Assembly (NCBI GenBank): GCA_012798135.1
Contig: JAAZNU010000036.1
Location: 14,865 to 78,864 of the forward strand
From: Veillonellaceae bacterium
GTDB lineage: Bacteria; Bacillota_C; Negativicutes; UBA1444
Direction: 5' to 3'
Length of the DNA: 64,000 nt
The notes below the pieces were generated by a model that was given only the letters and a program-made list of their open reading frames with translations, was not told the origin of the DNA and ran no database searches. This document shows positions 8,187 through 18,230 of this stretch, in pieces. Each line of letters starts with the position of its first letter. Position 1 is the first letter of the stretch. A program made the translations under genes and the position numbers.

Positions 8187-9221
8187 ATGAAATTTAGTAT
8201 TTTGGGCGCCACAGGCTATACCGGTGAAGAATTGCTGCGGATTCTGGCGAATCATCCCCAGGCCCAGGTTCAGTACCTGACGTCCGAGAATCAGACGGGG
8301 ACGCCGATTGCACAGACTTATCCGCATTTGATCCAATTTTATCATGATACGATGATTTCCATCAAGGAAGTCGAACATATAGCCTCTAGCAGCGATGTCG
8401 TCTTTGCCTGCCTGCCCCATGGTCACGCGATGGCGATCGGCGAGCAGGTGACCCGGGCCGGTGCCCGGCTGATCGATATGGGTGCTGACTATCGGTTCGC
8501 GGATACGAGCGTGTATGAAAAATGGTACAAGCTGAAGCATGTTCACGCTGATTCCCAGGCGGTTTACGGATTGACGGAGCTGAAGCGTGAACATGTGAAG
8601 TCGGCCAAAATCGTGGCGAATCCTGGTTGCTATACGACAGCTTCGATTCTGGCGTTGACGCCGTTGGTCCAAAACGACCTGGTGGACCGGCGTTCTTTGA
8701 TTGTGGACGCGAAGAGCGGCGTTTCCGGCGCCGGTCGCAAAGCGGAAACGATGTATCTGATCTGCGAGGCCTTTGAAAATGTTCAGGCGTATGGCATCGC
8801 CAATCACCGGCATACGCCCGAAATCGAGCAGGCTTTGTCGGCCGTGGCGGGGGAAGCGGTCACCATCAATTTCACCCCGCATCTGATCCCGATGCCCCGC
8901 GGCATTCTGTCCACGTGCTACGCCAACCTGAACAGCGGTGTCACGCCGGAGCAGGTCGACCAGGCGTTCCAGAAGGCCTATGGCGGTGAGTTCTTCATTC
9001 GGCTGCTCGGCCGTGGCGGCTATCCGGCAACGAAAAATACCCGCGGCTCTAATTTCTGCGACATTGCCTGGCATATCGATCCCCGGACCAACCGGGTCAT
9101 CGTGGTGTCGGCGCTCGACAATCTGGTCAAGGGCGCGGCCGGTCAGGCGGTGCAGAATATGAACGTGATGTTTGGGATCGACGAAAAGGCGGGCCTGACC
9201 CAGGCGCCGCTGTATCCATGA
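8187..9221 (+). CDS. argC: N-acetyl-gamma-glutamyl-phosphate reductase
   Basis: Third step of arginine synthesis: NADPH-dependent reduction of N-acetylglutamyl phosphate to the semialdehyde. The 344-aa protein begins with the dinucleotide-binding motif GATGYTGEELLR (7-18) and has the active-site Cys148 in VANPGCYTT. The ATG at 8187 is chosen because GGAGG (8174-8178) lies eight bases upstream; an ATG at 8172 is upstream of that site. First gene of argCJBDFGH, directly behind the promoter with the ARG-box-like element. Confidence 0.97.
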   Translation: MKFSILGATGYTGEELLRILANHPQAQVQYLTSENQTGTPIAQTYPHLIQFYHDTMISIKEVEHIASSSDVVFACLPHGHAMAIGEQVTRAGARLIDMGADYRFADTSVYEKWYKLKHVHADSQAVYGLTELKREHVKSAKIVANPGCYTTASILALTPLVQNDLVDRRSLIVDAKSGVSGAGRKAETMYLICEAFENVQAYGIANHRHTPEIEQALSAVAGEAVTINFTPHLIPMPRGILSTCYANLNSGVTPEQVDQAFQKAYGGEFFIRLLGRGGYPATKNTRGSNFCDIAWHIDPRTNRVIVVSALDNLVKGAAGQAVQNMNVMFGIDEKAGLTQAPLYP

Positions 9222-9238
9222 TGGAGGGGGTACGCGAG

Positions 9239-10447
9239 GTGTTGAAAGAAGTTGCCGGTGGAGTTACGTTCCCCCGGGGATTCAAGGCGGCCGGCGTCAA
9301 GGCCGGCATCAAGAAAAATGGCAAGGAAGATGTGGCGCTGATTTTTAGCACAGTGGAGGCAAATTGGGCCGGCCGGTTCACGACGAACCGCTTTCCGGCT
9401 GCTCCCGTAATCGTTTCCCGCGCCGCCATGCAAAACGTTTCAGGACGAGCGGTCATATTGAACGCCGGTTGCGCCAACGCCTGCACCGGTGAACAGGGGC
9501 TGACCGATGCCAAAAATACCGCCAAGCAAGTGGCGTCGCTTTTGGACATCGCCCCGGAGGCGGTCGTGGTTGGTTCCACCGGCGTGATCGGCGTGCCGCT
9601 GCCTATGGAAAAACTGTCCGCCGGCGTTCGCCAGGCAGTGGCCGAACTGTCGGAGTTCGGCGGCGAAAAGGCTTCGCAGGCCATTATGACCACTGATACT
9701 TTTGTCAAGACTTGCGGCTATGTGGCAGAACTGGGTGGCGTATCCGTGCGTTTTGGCGGCATGGCCAAAGGGGCGGGAATGATTTGCCCCAATATGGCGA
9801 CGACTTTGGCTCTGATTACGACGGATGCGGCCGTGGTGCCTGAGGTGCTGCAAGCGGCCCTTACCGAAGCCGTGGGCGCATCTTTCAACCGGATCACGGT
9901 GGATGGCGATATGAGCACGAACGACATGCTCGTGGTGCTCGCCAATGGCATGGCCGGCAACCCGCAGATCGCCAGTCTGGAAGGACCGGAATACATGGAG
10001 TTTGCGTCGGCGTTGCGAGCGGCGGCCTTGAACCTGGCCAAAAAAATAGCACGTGACGGCGAGGGAGCAACGAAATTCATCGAAATCGAAGTGCGGGGTG
10101 CCGCCAATGAGGCGGATGCCCGGACAGCGGGGATGGCGATCGCCAACTCGCCGCTCGTCAAGACGGCATTTTTCGGCCAGGATCCCAACTGGGGCCGGAT
10201 CTTATGTGCAGCCGGCTATTCCGGCGCCGAACTGGATCCCTTGAAAACAACGCTGGCCATCGGCGGTGTACAGATCGTGGCGGGCGGTTTGGGTGCCCAA
10301 TTTGACGAAAAAGCTCTTCGTTCGGTCATGGCCGAGCGCGAAATCAAGGTGGTCATCGATCTGGGGGTCGGCTCGGCGGGCACGACAATCTATACCTGCG
10401 ACATGTCCTACGAATATATCAAGATCAACGGGGAGTACACGACATGA
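9239..10447 (+). CDS. argJ: Bifunctional ornithine acetyltransferase/N-acetylglutamate synthase
   Basis: Recycles the acetyl group from N-acetylornithine to glutamate and, in bifunctional forms, also makes N-acetylglutamate from acetyl-CoA. The self-cleavage region KGAGMICPNMATTLALITTDA-like sequence is present: the Ala-Thr bond in NMATTLA yields alpha and beta chains with an N-terminal catalytic Thr. From GTG 9239 it has 402 residues; GGAGGGGG at 9223-9230 supports this start over the in-frame ATG at 9218, which lies upstream of the site and overlaps argC. Presence of argJ explains why no argA or argE is found in the operon. Confidence 0.95.
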   Translation: MLKEVAGGVTFPRGFKAAGVKAGIKKNGKEDVALIFSTVEANWAGRFTTNRFPAAPVIVSRAAMQNVSGRAVILNAGCANACTGEQGLTDAKNTAKQVASLLDIAPEAVVVGSTGVIGVPLPMEKLSAGVRQAVAELSEFGGEKASQAIMTTDTFVKTCGYVAELGGVSVRFGGMAKGAGMICPNMATTLALITTDAAVVPEVLQAALTEAVGASFNRITVDGDMSTNDMLVVLANGMAGNPQIASLEGPEYMEFASALRAAALNLAKKIARDGEGATKFIEIEVRGAANEADARTAGMAIANSPLVKTAFFGQDPNWGRILCAAGYSGAELDPLKTTLAIGGVQIVAGGLGAQFDEKALRSVMAEREIKVVIDLGVGSAGTTIYTCDMSYEYIKINGEYTT

Positions 10448-11304
10448 GCGGCACGGCGGAACTCAACAACTGGCGGGGACGCACAGTCGTCGTCAAATAC
10501 GGCGGCAATGCGATGCTGGACGATTCCCTGAAGCAGGCGGTCGCCCAGGATATTGCCGACTTGTCTCATGCCGGCGTTCGGTTGGTGATTGTGCATGGCG
10601 GCGGGCCTGAAATCACCGGCTTGCTCAAGGCGATGAACAAAAAATCCGAGTTTGTCGCCGGCTTGCGGGTGACGGACGCTGAAACGGCAACTTTGGCCCA
10701 GATGGCGCTGGTGGGGAAAACCAATCCCGAACTGGTGAATTTCATCAATCGCGCCGGTGTCCGCGCGGTAGGTCTGAACGGCAAGGATGCCGATCTGTTT
10801 GAAGTTCGCCGCCAGCTGGCGACGGTTTACGAAAACGGCGTAGCCCAACAGGTGGATATCGGGTTTGTCGGCGAAGTGGCGTCGGTCCGGCCTGAATTGC
10901 TGCAGACTCTGCTGGACGGCGGCTATGTGCCGGTCATTGCGCCGATCGGCGCCGATGCGGCTGGACAGACCTACAATATTAATGCGGATACGGCCGCTGC
11001 CGCCGTCGCGGCGCAGCTGCAGGCCGATGTGTTCCTGTTGTTGACGGACGTGGAAGGCGTTTTTCGCGATTACCATGACAAGAACAGCCTGATCGCCGAA
11101 CTATCTTTTGAGGAAGCGACTGCGATGATCAAAACCGGTGTAGTAGACGGCGGCATGATCCCGAAAGTGCAGGCCTGCATGCGCGCCCTGGCGAAGGGCG
11201 CGCGCCTGGCCCGAGTGGTCGACGGCCGGCGGCCGCATTGCATCGTCGAATCCCTGCAACCGGGCAATGTTGCCGGAACGGCGGTAGTAAAAAACAAGGG
11301 GTGA
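10444..11304 (+). CDS. argB: Acetylglutamate kinase
   Basis: Phosphorylates N-acetylglutamate, the usual committed and arginine-inhibited step in cyclic pathways. The 286-aa protein shows the amino-acid-kinase pattern: VVKYGGNAM near the N-terminus, VIVHGGGPEI for the glycine-rich phosphate loop, and the C-terminal DGGMIPKVQAC region. The start overlaps the argJ stop as ATGA, so the two are translationally coupled. An N-terminal helix precedes the core, as in arginine-sensitive hexameric forms; this last point is inference. Confidence 0.97.
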   Translation: MSGTAELNNWRGRTVVVKYGGNAMLDDSLKQAVAQDIADLSHAGVRLVIVHGGGPEITGLLKAMNKKSEFVAGLRVTDAETATLAQMALVGKTNPELVNFINRAGVRAVGLNGKDADLFEVRRQLATVYENGVAQQVDIGFVGEVASVRPELLQTLLDGGYVPVIAPIGADAAGQTYNINADTAAAAVAAQLQADVFLLLTDVEGVFRDYHDKNSLIAELSFEEATAMIKTGVVDGGMIPKVQACMRALAKGARLARVVDGRRPHCIVESLQPGNVAGTAVVKNKG

Positions 11305-11310
11305 GTGTAG

Positions 11311-12504
11311 TTGGACAAAATGCAGGTGTTTGAGCAGGATCAGAAATATTTCATGCCGGTGTTCAGCCGCTATCCGCTGGTATTGTCGCATGGCGAAGGT
11401 CCATATGTGTTTGACACCGACGGCAAGAAGTATCTTGATTTTCTGGCAGGGATCGCCGTCAATGTACTGGGGCATGCCCATCCGGCGTTGGTCAGGGCGG
11501 TTTGTGAACAGGCTGGCAAACTGATCCATTGTTCCAACCTTTATTATACGGAACCGCAAGTTCAGCTGATCGAAAAGATCGCCAAACTGTCCAAACTCGA
11601 TAAGGTGTTCATCGCCAATAGCGGCGCCGAGGCCAACGAGGGCGCCATGAAACTGGCCAGAAAATATGGCAAAATGCAGGCCGCCGACAAGTTCGAGATC
11701 GTAACGGCCGAGCATTCTTTCCACGGCAGGACGCTGGCAACGCTGACCGCTACCGGCCAGCCTAAATATCAAGAAGGTTATGAACCGTTGCCGGGTGGAT
11801 TCCGGTATGTGCCGTTCAACGATAAAAAAGCGCTCGCTGCGGCTGTTTCTGACAAAACTTGCGCGGTGATGATCGAGCCGGTACAGGGCGAAGGCGGCAT
11901 TCATACACCTGCCGACGGCTATCTGCAATACGCGCGTGAACTCTGCGACAAACACGGCGCGTTGCTGATTTTTGACGAAATTCAGAGCGGCATGGGGCGG
12001 ACCGGCACGTTCCTGGCCTGCCAAGGCTACGGCGTGAAACCGGACATCGTGACCCTGGCGAAGGGACTGGCCGGCGGCGTGCCGATCGGCGCCTTTATGG
12101 CGACGGAAAAGGTGGCGGCAGCCTTTGCGCCGGGCGACCATGGTTCGACCTTCGGCGGCAATCCTTTGGCCTGTGCGGCGGCGTTGGCGGTATTGGCGGT
12201 TATTGAACAGGAAAATCTGATGGCTAATGCCGTGACGATGGGCGACTATTTGCTGGAAGAGCTGGCTGGGCTGAAACAGAAATATCCGGCGTTGATCCGC
12301 GAGATCCGGGGCAAAGGCCTGATGGTGGGGGCGGAACTGACCAAACCCGGCCGCGAAGTGGTCGACCGTTGCCTGAAGCAGGGCGTCATCATCAACTGCA
12401 CGGCCGGCAATGTGTTGCGGTTCGTTCCACCGCTGAATATCGAGCGGAACCATGTCGACGAAGTCATCGCCATCCTCGATGGCGTTCTGGCGCAATGGCA
12501 ATAA
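11311..12504 (+). CDS. argD: Acetylornithine aminotransferase
   Basis: PLP-dependent conversion of N-acetylglutamate semialdehyde to N-acetylornithine. The fold-type I features are clear in the 397-aa protein: SGAEANEGAMKLARK for phosphate binding, IFDEIQSGMGRTG, and the Schiff-base lysine in TLAKGLAGGVPIGA. The start is TTG at 11311, with AAGGGG about nine bases upstream; the ATG at 11320 has poorer spacing. It lies six bases after argB. Confidence 0.96.
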   Translation: MDKMQVFEQDQKYFMPVFSRYPLVLSHGEGPYVFDTDGKKYLDFLAGIAVNVLGHAHPALVRAVCEQAGKLIHCSNLYYTEPQVQLIEKIAKLSKLDKVFIANSGAEANEGAMKLARKYGKMQAADKFEIVTAEHSFHGRTLATLTATGQPKYQEGYEPLPGGFRYVPFNDKKALAAAVSDKTCAVMIEPVQGEGGIHTPADGYLQYARELCDKHGALLIFDEIQSGMGRTGTFLACQGYGVKPDIVTLAKGLAGGVPIGAFMATEKVAAAFAPGDHGSTFGGNPLACAAALAVLAVIEQENLMANAVTMGDYLLEELAGLKQKYPALIREIRGKGLMVGAELTKPGREVVDRCLKQGVIINCTAGNVLRFVPPLNIERNHVDEVIAILDGVLAQWQ

Positions 12505-12544
12505 TCGTCGGTGAAAGCCGACGGAAACAAAGGAAGGTATATCG

Positions 12545-13471
12545 ATGAGCATGAAAGGAAAGGACTTGCTGGCTCTTCACGATCTATCCCCGGCGGAAGT
12601 GGAGGAAATATTCCGCATGGCGGCCGAGTTGAAACAGAAAGTGAAGGACGGCGTCGAACACCCCCTGCTCAAAGGCAAAACTCTGGGCATGATCTTTCAG
12701 AAATCCTCCACGCGGACTCGCGTGTCCTTCGAGGTCGGCATGTACCAACTCGGCGGCTCCGCCCTGTTTCTCTCGGCCAACGACCTCCAGATGGGCCGCG
12801 GCGAGCCGATCCGGGATACGGCCCGCGTGCTGTCCCGCTATCTGGACGGCATCATGATCCGCACCTTTGCGCAGAAGGATGTGGAAGAATTGGCGGAATG
12901 GTCCTCCATTCCCGTTATCAACGGCCTGACCGACTCCCATCATCCCTGCCAGGTTTTGGCGGACCTGTTCACAGTCCGGGAGCATAGGGGAACTTTGAAG
13001 GGGCTCAAGCTGGCCTTCCTGGGTGACGGTTTCAATATGGCCAATTCCCTGATGGAGGGAGGCGCCAAGACCGGGATGCATGTCATGGTCGCCACTCCGC
13101 CCGGCTATGAACCGAAACCGGACATCGTGGAAGCCGCCAAGGCTGCGGCCGAGGAAACGGGCGGCAGCGTCCAGGTGTGCAATGACCCGCGGGAAGCGGC
13201 GCGTGACGCCGATGTGTTGGTGACGGATGTCTGGTCCAGCATGGGGCACGAAGCGGAACACCGGGCCCGGCTGAAGGCGTTCGGCGGTTACAGCCTGAAC
13301 AGTGCGCTGGTGGCGATTGCCAAACCTAAGGCAATGATCCAGCACTGCCTGCCCGCGCACCGGGGCGAGGAGATCAGCGACGAACTGTTCGAAGCACACG
13401 CGCAGGAGATTTTCGACGAGGCGGAGAACCGGCTCCATGTGCAAAAAGCGATCATGGCACTGGTGATGTGA
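12545..13471 (+). CDS. argF: Ornithine carbamoyltransferase
   Basis: Condenses ornithine and carbamoyl phosphate to citrulline. The carbamoyl-phosphate motif STRTR (in KSSTRTRVSFE), HPCQVLADL and the ornithine-binding HCLPAHRGEE are all present in a 308-aa protein of normal length. AAGGAAGG upstream supports the start. No carbamoyl phosphate synthetase gene is in this operon, so that substrate is made elsewhere. Confidence 0.97.
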   Translation: MSMKGKDLLALHDLSPAEVEEIFRMAAELKQKVKDGVEHPLLKGKTLGMIFQKSSTRTRVSFEVGMYQLGGSALFLSANDLQMGRGEPIRDTARVLSRYLDGIMIRTFAQKDVEELAEWSSIPVINGLTDSHHPCQVLADLFTVREHRGTLKGLKLAFLGDGFNMANSLMEGGAKTGMHVMVATPPGYEPKPDIVEAAKAAAEETGGSVQVCNDPREAARDADVLVTDVWSSMGHEAEHRARLKAFGGYSLNSALVAIAKPKAMIQHCLPAHRGEEISDELFEAHAQEIFDEAENRLHVQKAIMALVM

Positions 13472-13526
13472 CGGCAAACGAGGTAAAATATTAAAATAGA
13501 CTAGATTTTTTGGAGGGAAAACGATT

Positions 13527-14759
13527 ATGAGCAACACAGCGAACCCTAAAGCGGAAAAAGTGGTACTGGCCTATTCCGGCGGCCTGGATACTTCCGTCAT
13601 CATTCCCTGGCTGATCGAAAATTATGGTTACGAAGTTATCGCCATGTGCGCCGATGTCGGCCAGGGCGACGACCTGGAATTTGTCAAACAAAAGGCGATC
13701 AAAACCGGCGCCAGCAAGGTTTATGTGGAGGATCTGCGGGACGAGTTCATCACCGAGTACATCTGGCCCACGCTGAAAGCCGGCGCGATGTACGAAGGGA
13801 AGTATCTGTTGGGAACCTCGATGGCCCGGCCGATCATCGCCCAGGCCCTGGCCCGCATCGCCGAGAAGGAAGGCGCAGTCGCCATTGCCCACGGCGCCAC
13901 CGGCAAAGGCAATGATCAGGTCCGGTTCGAACTGACCATCAAGGCGTTGGCCCCGCATCTGAAGATCATCGCGCCCTGGCGGCTGTGGGATATTCGTTCG
14001 CGGGAAGACGCCATCGACTACGCGGAAAAACGCGGCATCCCCGTGCCGGTGACCAAAGCCCGACCCTACAGCATGGACGCCAACCTTTGGCATTTGAGCC
14101 ACGAAGGCGCCGACCTGGAAGATCCCTGGAACGAACCCAAACCGGACCTGTGCATGATTTCCAAGACGCCGGAAACTGCTCCCGATGCCGCGGAATATGT
14201 GGAAATCGGCTTTGAAAAAGGAGCGCCGGTTTCGGTCAACGGCAGCAAATTGAGCCCGGTCGCACTGGTGGAAAAACTGAACGAACTGGGCGCCAAACAT
14301 GGCGTTGGCATCGCCGACCTGGTGGAAAATCGTCTGGTGGGGATGAAGTCCCGTGGCGTATATGAGACCCCCGGCGGCGCAATTCTGTTCTATGCCCACC
14401 GCGAACTGGAAACCCTCACCCTGGACCGGGCCACGTTGCACTACAAGGAACAGATGGCGGTACGGTACGCTGAACTGGTGTATGACGGCATGTGGTTCTC
14501 GCCGTTGCGGGAAGCCCTGGACGCTTTTGTGAATCAGACCCAGCAGACCGTCACCGGTGTCGTGCGGGTAAAATTGTACAAGGGCAATATCATGAGCGCC
14601 GGCGTCAAATCGCCATACTCCCTCTACCATGAAGGCTTTGTCACTTTTGGCGAGGACGAAGTTTACAATCAGAAAGATGCCGAAGGCTTCATCAATCTGT
14701 TTGGTCTGCCGCTCAAGATTCGGGCGCTGATGATGCAAAAAGAGGCGAAACAGAAGTGA
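13527..14759 (+). CDS. argG: Argininosuccinate synthase
   Basis: ATP-dependent ligation of citrulline and aspartate. The N-terminal PP-loop motif [10 protein letters not shown] and the conserved [13 protein letters not shown] segment are visible; 410 aa is typical. GGAGGG at 13512-13517 gives a good start. It follows argF after a 55-base gap without a terminator and overlaps argH by four bases. Confidence 0.98.
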   Translation: MSNTANPKAEKVVLAYSGGLDTSVIIPWLIENYGYEVIAMCADVGQGDDLEFVKQKAIKTGASKVYVEDLRDEFITEYIWPTLKAGAMYEGKYLLGTSMARPIIAQALARIAEKEGAVAIAHGATGKGNDQVRFELTIKALAPHLKIIAPWRLWDIRSREDAIDYAEKRGIPVPVTKARPYSMDANLWHLSHEGADLEDPWNEPKPDLCMISKTPETAPDAAEYVEIGFEKGAPVSVNGSKLSPVALVEKLNELGAKHGVGIADLVENRLVGMKSRGVYETPGGAILFYAHRELETLTLDRATLHYKEQMAVRYAELVYDGMWFSPLREALDAFVNQTQQTVTGVVRVKLYKGNIMSAGVKSPYSLYHEGFVTFGEDEVYNQKDAEGFINLFGLPLKIRALMMQKEAKQK

Positions 14760-16171
14760 CCAAGCTGTGGGGTGGCCGGTTTACCCGGGACACTGACGCG
14801 AATGTGGAGGAGTTCACCTCCTCCATTTCGTTTGATCAGCGCATGTATCGACAAGACATTCTCGGCAGCATGGCGCATGCCCGGATGCTGGGTCGTTGCG
14901 GGATCCTGACCGCGGAAGAAACGGAACAGATCATCCAGGGACTTACCTCCATCCTGGCGGATATCGAAGCCGGCAATTTCACGTTTGAAATCGCCCTGGA
15001 AGATATCCATATGAACGTCGAGAAGCGCCTGACGGAACGGATCGGCCCGGTGGGCGGCAAACTGCACACCGCCCGCAGCCGCAACGACCAGGTGGCATTG
15101 GATACGCATATGTACATGAAGTCCGCCATCCAGTCGATCGCGACGCTGCTCCACGGGTTGGAGCGGGCATTGGTAGAGGTGGCCGAGGCCAACATTGATG
15201 TGATTCTGCCGGGATACACCCATTTGCAGCGGGCGCAACCGGTGCTGTTTTCCCATCATTTGCTGGCGTATTTTCATATGCTGGCCCGCGATTTCGACCG
15301 GCTGAAGGGAGTCTGGGACCGTACCGACATCATGCCGCTCGGCGCCGGTGCGTTGGCGGGAACCACGTTCCCAATCGACCGTCGGATGGTCGCCGGGGAA
15401 CTGAAATTTTCCCGGATTTACGCCAACAGTATGGATGCGGTCAGCGACCGGGACTATATTTTGGAATTTCTCGCCTTTGCCGCCATTTTAATGGTGCATT
15501 TGTCCCGGCTCAGTGAAGAGATGATCCTGTGGTCGTCGACTGAATTTGCCTTCATTGAGCTTGATGACGCCCACTGCACCGGTTCCAGCATCATGCCGCA
15601 AAAGAAGAATCCCGACGTTTGCGAGTTGGTGCGCGGCAAAACCGGCCGCGTGACGGGGCATCTGATGGCCATGCTGACGATTCTGAAAGGCCTGCCCATG
15701 ACTTACAATAAAGATCTGCAGGAAGACAAGGAAGGCGCCTTCGACACTATCGACACGTTGAAATTCAGTCTTTCGGTTTATGCCGACATGCTCCGGGGAA
15801 TGAAAGTGAATTCCCGGCGGATGCGGCAGATGTTGGACGATGATTTTTCCAATGCAACCGATATGGCCGATTATCTGGTGCGAAAAGGCCTGCCGTTCCG
15901 GGAAGCCCATGCCGTCGTCGGCAGGGCGGTCCGCCTTGCCATTGAGACGCAACGCAGTCTGACCGAACTCCCCCTTTCGGAATTACAGGCGTTGTGCCCA
16001 TTGTTTGGCGATGATATTTTGGCGGCGCTCCAGATCGAAACCTGTATCGAGGCCCGGAACTCGGAAGGCGGGACCGCGTCCGCACAGGTGAGACAAGCCC
16101 TTACAAGTTGCCATTCTATTATGCAATTGCAGCAAACAACGATTGACATGTATACAAAAAGCAATATATAA
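14756..16171 (+). CDS. argH: Argininosuccinate lyase
   Basis: Last step of arginine synthesis, cleaving argininosuccinate to arginine and fumarate. The superfamily signature [12 protein letters not shown], carrying the catalytic Ser loop, is intact, as are [12 protein letters not shown] and the [13 protein letters not shown] segment. The start is GTG overlapping the argG stop as GTGA. Length 471 aa is normal. The promoter for ilvE is embedded in its last codons, so the arg operon appears to end here in function. Confidence 0.98.
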   Translation: MTKLWGGRFTRDTDANVEEFTSSISFDQRMYRQDILGSMAHARMLGRCGILTAEETEQIIQGLTSILADIEAGNFTFEIALEDIHMNVEKRLTERIGPVGGKLHTARSRNDQVALDTHMYMKSAIQSIATLLHGLERALVEVAEANIDVILPGYTHLQRAQPVLFSHHLLAYFHMLARDFDRLKGVWDRTDIMPLGAGALAGTTFPIDRRMVAGELKFSRIYANSMDAVSDRDYILEFLAFAAILMVHLSRLSEEMILWSSTEFAFIELDDAHCTGSSIMPQKKNPDVCELVRGKTGRVTGHLMAMLTILKGLPMTYNKDLQEDKEGAFDTIDTLKFSLSVYADMLRGMKVNSRRMRQMLDDDFSNATDMADYLVRKGLPFREAHAVVGRAVRLAIETQRSLTELPLSELQALCPLFGDDILAALQIETCIEARNSEGGTASAQVRQALTSCHSIMQLQQTTIDMYTKSNI

Positions 16172-16172
16172 T
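16143..16172 (+). promoter_or_regulatory. Promoter for ilvE
   Basis: Consensus -35 TTGACA (16143-16148), an 18-base spacer and -10 TATAAT (16167-16172) sit on the end of argH, only 35 bases before the ilvE start. Both hexamers are perfect, making this one of the best promoter matches in the window. Confidence 0.8.
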
Positions 16173-16206
16173 AGGATAAATTAAGCGGCAATAGGGGGGT
16201 AACGGT

Positions 16207-17280
16207 ATGACAGAGATCAGTATCCAAAAAACGACTAGGCCGGGTACCATGCCCGACGAGGACAAACTGGGATTTGGCACGCATTTCACGTACCACATGT
16301 TCGTGATGGACTACCAGACCGGCAAAGGTTGGCACTCGCCGCGGATCGTTCCTTATGAAGAATTCAGCCTGTTCCCGTCGGCAATGGTGTACCATTATGG
16401 ACAGGCGATTTTTGAGGGAATGAAGGCGTTCAAAACCCACGACGACCGACTGGTGGTGTTCCGCACCCGCGACTATCTGCAACGGTTCAACCGTTCCGCG
16501 GATATCCTCTGTATTCCCAATACGGATGTCGATCAGGTACAGGCAGGCCTGTTCAAACTGCTGGAACTGGATAAGCGGTTCCTGCCCGGGAAATTGGGCA
16601 CATCCATTTATATCCGGCCGTTCATCATTGCGACCGATCCGTTCGTCGGCGTCAAATCTTCCGACACCTACCGGCTGTTCATCATCCTGTCGCCATCCGG
16701 CACCTATTATGCGCAGGGCTTCAATCCTGTCGGCATCCGGGTGGAGGACAAGTATGTCCGCGCAGTTCCCGGCGGCATCGGCGAAGCGAAGACTCCCGGC
16801 AACTATGCGGCAAGCCTGCGGGCGCAGGTCGAAGCCAAGCATGAAGGCTACGCCCAGGTGCTCTGGCTGGATGGCATTGAACGCAAGTATATCGAAGAAG
16901 TCGGCACGATGAACATCTTCTTCAAAATCAATGATGAACTGATTACGCCGGCGCTTAACGGCAGCATTCTGGGCGGCATCACCCGCCGAACCGTTTTGGA
17001 ACTGGCCCGGGAATGGGGCATGAAAGTATCCGAACGCAAGATTTCCATTGACGAAGTCTTTGCCGCGGCTGAAAATGGCACCCTGCAGGAGGCCTTTGGC
17101 TCCGGCACCGCCGCTGTTATCTCGCCAGTGGGCGAATTGTCCTGGAAAGGCAAGAAGATCATCATCAACAACAATCAAACCGGTCCCACTTCCCAGAAAC
17201 TGTTTGACGAAGTTACCGGGATACAGTATGGCACTCTGCCGGATACGCGCGGTTGGGTCAATACGGTCACGAAACTCTGA
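16207..17280 (+). CDS. ilvE: Branched-chain amino acid aminotransferase
   Basis: PLP-dependent transamination of leucine, isoleucine and valine or their keto acids. The 357-aa length and sequence (FHSPRIVPYEEF-like start, FEGMKAFK, YIRPFI, and the Schiff-base lysine in GIGEAKTPGNYAASL) place it in the longer group of fold-type IV enzymes. GGGGGG at 16193-16198 precedes the ATG. It has its own promoter and an intrinsic terminator, so it is a single-gene transcription unit, perhaps with read-through from arg. Confidence 0.95.
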   Translation: MTEISIQKTTRPGTMPDEDKLGFGTHFTYHMFVMDYQTGKGWHSPRIVPYEEFSLFPSAMVYHYGQAIFEGMKAFKTHDDRLVVFRTRDYLQRFNRSADILCIPNTDVDQVQAGLFKLLELDKRFLPGKLGTSIYIRPFIIATDPFVGVKSSDTYRLFIILSPSGTYYAQGFNPVGIRVEDKYVRAVPGGIGEAKTPGNYAASLRAQVEAKHEGYAQVLWLDGIERKYIEEVGTMNIFFKINDELITPALNGSILGGITRRTVLELAREWGMKVSERKISIDEVFAAAENGTLQEAFGSGTAAVISPVGELSWKGKKIIINNNQTGPTSQKLFDEVTGIQYGTLPDTRGWVNTVTKL

Positions 17281-17295
17281 TCCCAAAGGGTTTCA

Positions 17296-17326
17296 AGCCT
17301 CCCGCAACTACGGGAGGCTTTCGTTA
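17296..17326 (+). terminator. Intrinsic terminator after ilvE
   Basis: Perfect 9-bp stem AGCCTCCCG (17296-17304) / CGGGAGGCT (17311-17319), 6-base loop, then TTCGTTATT. The T-tract is imperfect but the stem is strong. Confidence 0.85.
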
Positions 17327-17408
17327 TTGTACGGGGCTAAAAGGATTTTTTCGTCAAAGAACGAATAATGAATGACAGAGAGATTCGTTATGATGGGGTG
17401 TACACGCG

Positions 17409-18230
17409 ATGGACCTGCAAATTCGAAATTTCATACCGCCGTTTGGGTTGATCGATTTGCTCGACGTCCTCATCGTAGCGCTCGTATTATACAAGCTGTA
17501 CGACATGATCAAGGATACTCGGGCCGTAACCCTGCTGAAAGGCTTGCTGGTGGTGCTGGTGATGGCCCTGGTGAGCAACTGGCTGCACCTGAATGTTTTA
17601 TACTGGCTCATGGGCAAGACGCTGACCGTGGTCGCGGTTGCCCTGCCGGTCGTATTTCAGCCGGAACTTCGGCGGGCGCTGGAACACATAGGCCGGGGCC
17701 GTTTTTTCAGCAAATCCAAACGTCTGAACGACGAGGAAATGTCCCAGCTGTTCCGGGATCTGGCGAAAACGGCGGCCACTTTGTCCAAGACCCGGACCGG
17801 CGCCCTGATCGTGGTGGAACGGGAAACCGGTCTGAACGATTATGCCGAAACTGGCATCCGCATCGACGGGGTGGTGTCCACCGAGTTGTTGCTGAACTGT
17901 TTTATAGTGAACACACCCTTGCATGACGGCGCACTGATCATCCGCGGCAACCGGATTTTGGCCGCTGGCTGCCTGCTGCCGCTGACAGAGCGGTCCGGCC
18001 TGGACAAGGAACTGGGGACGCGGCACCGGGCGGCGATCGGTCTGAGTGAACAGACCGACGCCTTTGTGATCGTGGTCAGCGAAGAAACCGGTGTGATTTC
18101 CATCGCGTTGGGCGGCCGCCTGGAACGCCGGCTGGATTTTAATTCCCTGCAATCACGGCTGGAGGAACTGTTTGCCCCCAAGGCGCAGGGGTTGAGTGAT
18201 TACATCAATCGGAGGAATGGCCGGCAATGA
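17409..18230 (+). CDS. cdaA: Diadenylate cyclase (membrane type, DisA_N domain)
   Basis: Makes the second messenger c-di-AMP from two ATP. The 273-aa protein has three predicted transmembrane helices in the first 85 residues, then a linker and the diadenylate cyclase domain with catalytic DGA at 173-175 and RHR at 205-207. It is the first gene of cdaA-cdaR-(FAD enzyme)-glmM; the cdaA-cdaR-glmM grouping is conserved in Firmicutes, where CdaR and GlmM modulate the cyclase. It overlaps cdaR by four bases. Confidence 0.96.
   Translation: MDLQIRNFIPPFGLIDLLDVLIVALVLYKLYDMIKDTRAVTLLKGLLVVLVMALVSNWLHLNVLYWLMGKTLTVVAVALPVVFQPELRRALEHIGRGRFFSKSKRLNDEEMSQLFRDLAKTAATLSKTRTGALIVVERETGLNDYAETGIRIDGVVSTELLLNCFIVNTPLHDGALIIRGNRILAAGCLLPLTERSGLDKELGTRHRAAIGLSEQTDAFVIVVSEETGVISIALGGRLERRLDFNSLQSRLEELFAPKAQGLSDYINRRNGRQ

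Noticed and set aside
11101..12552. Long minus-strand open frame (483 codons) opposite argD
   Set aside because: It is antisense to an unmistakable argD, has no recognisable domain and is rich in His, Gln, Arg and Phe, the usual composition of frames opposite GC-rich genes.
15871..17286. Minus-strand open frame (471 codons) opposite ilvE and the end of argH
   Set aside because: It spans two genes and their promoter and resembles no protein family.
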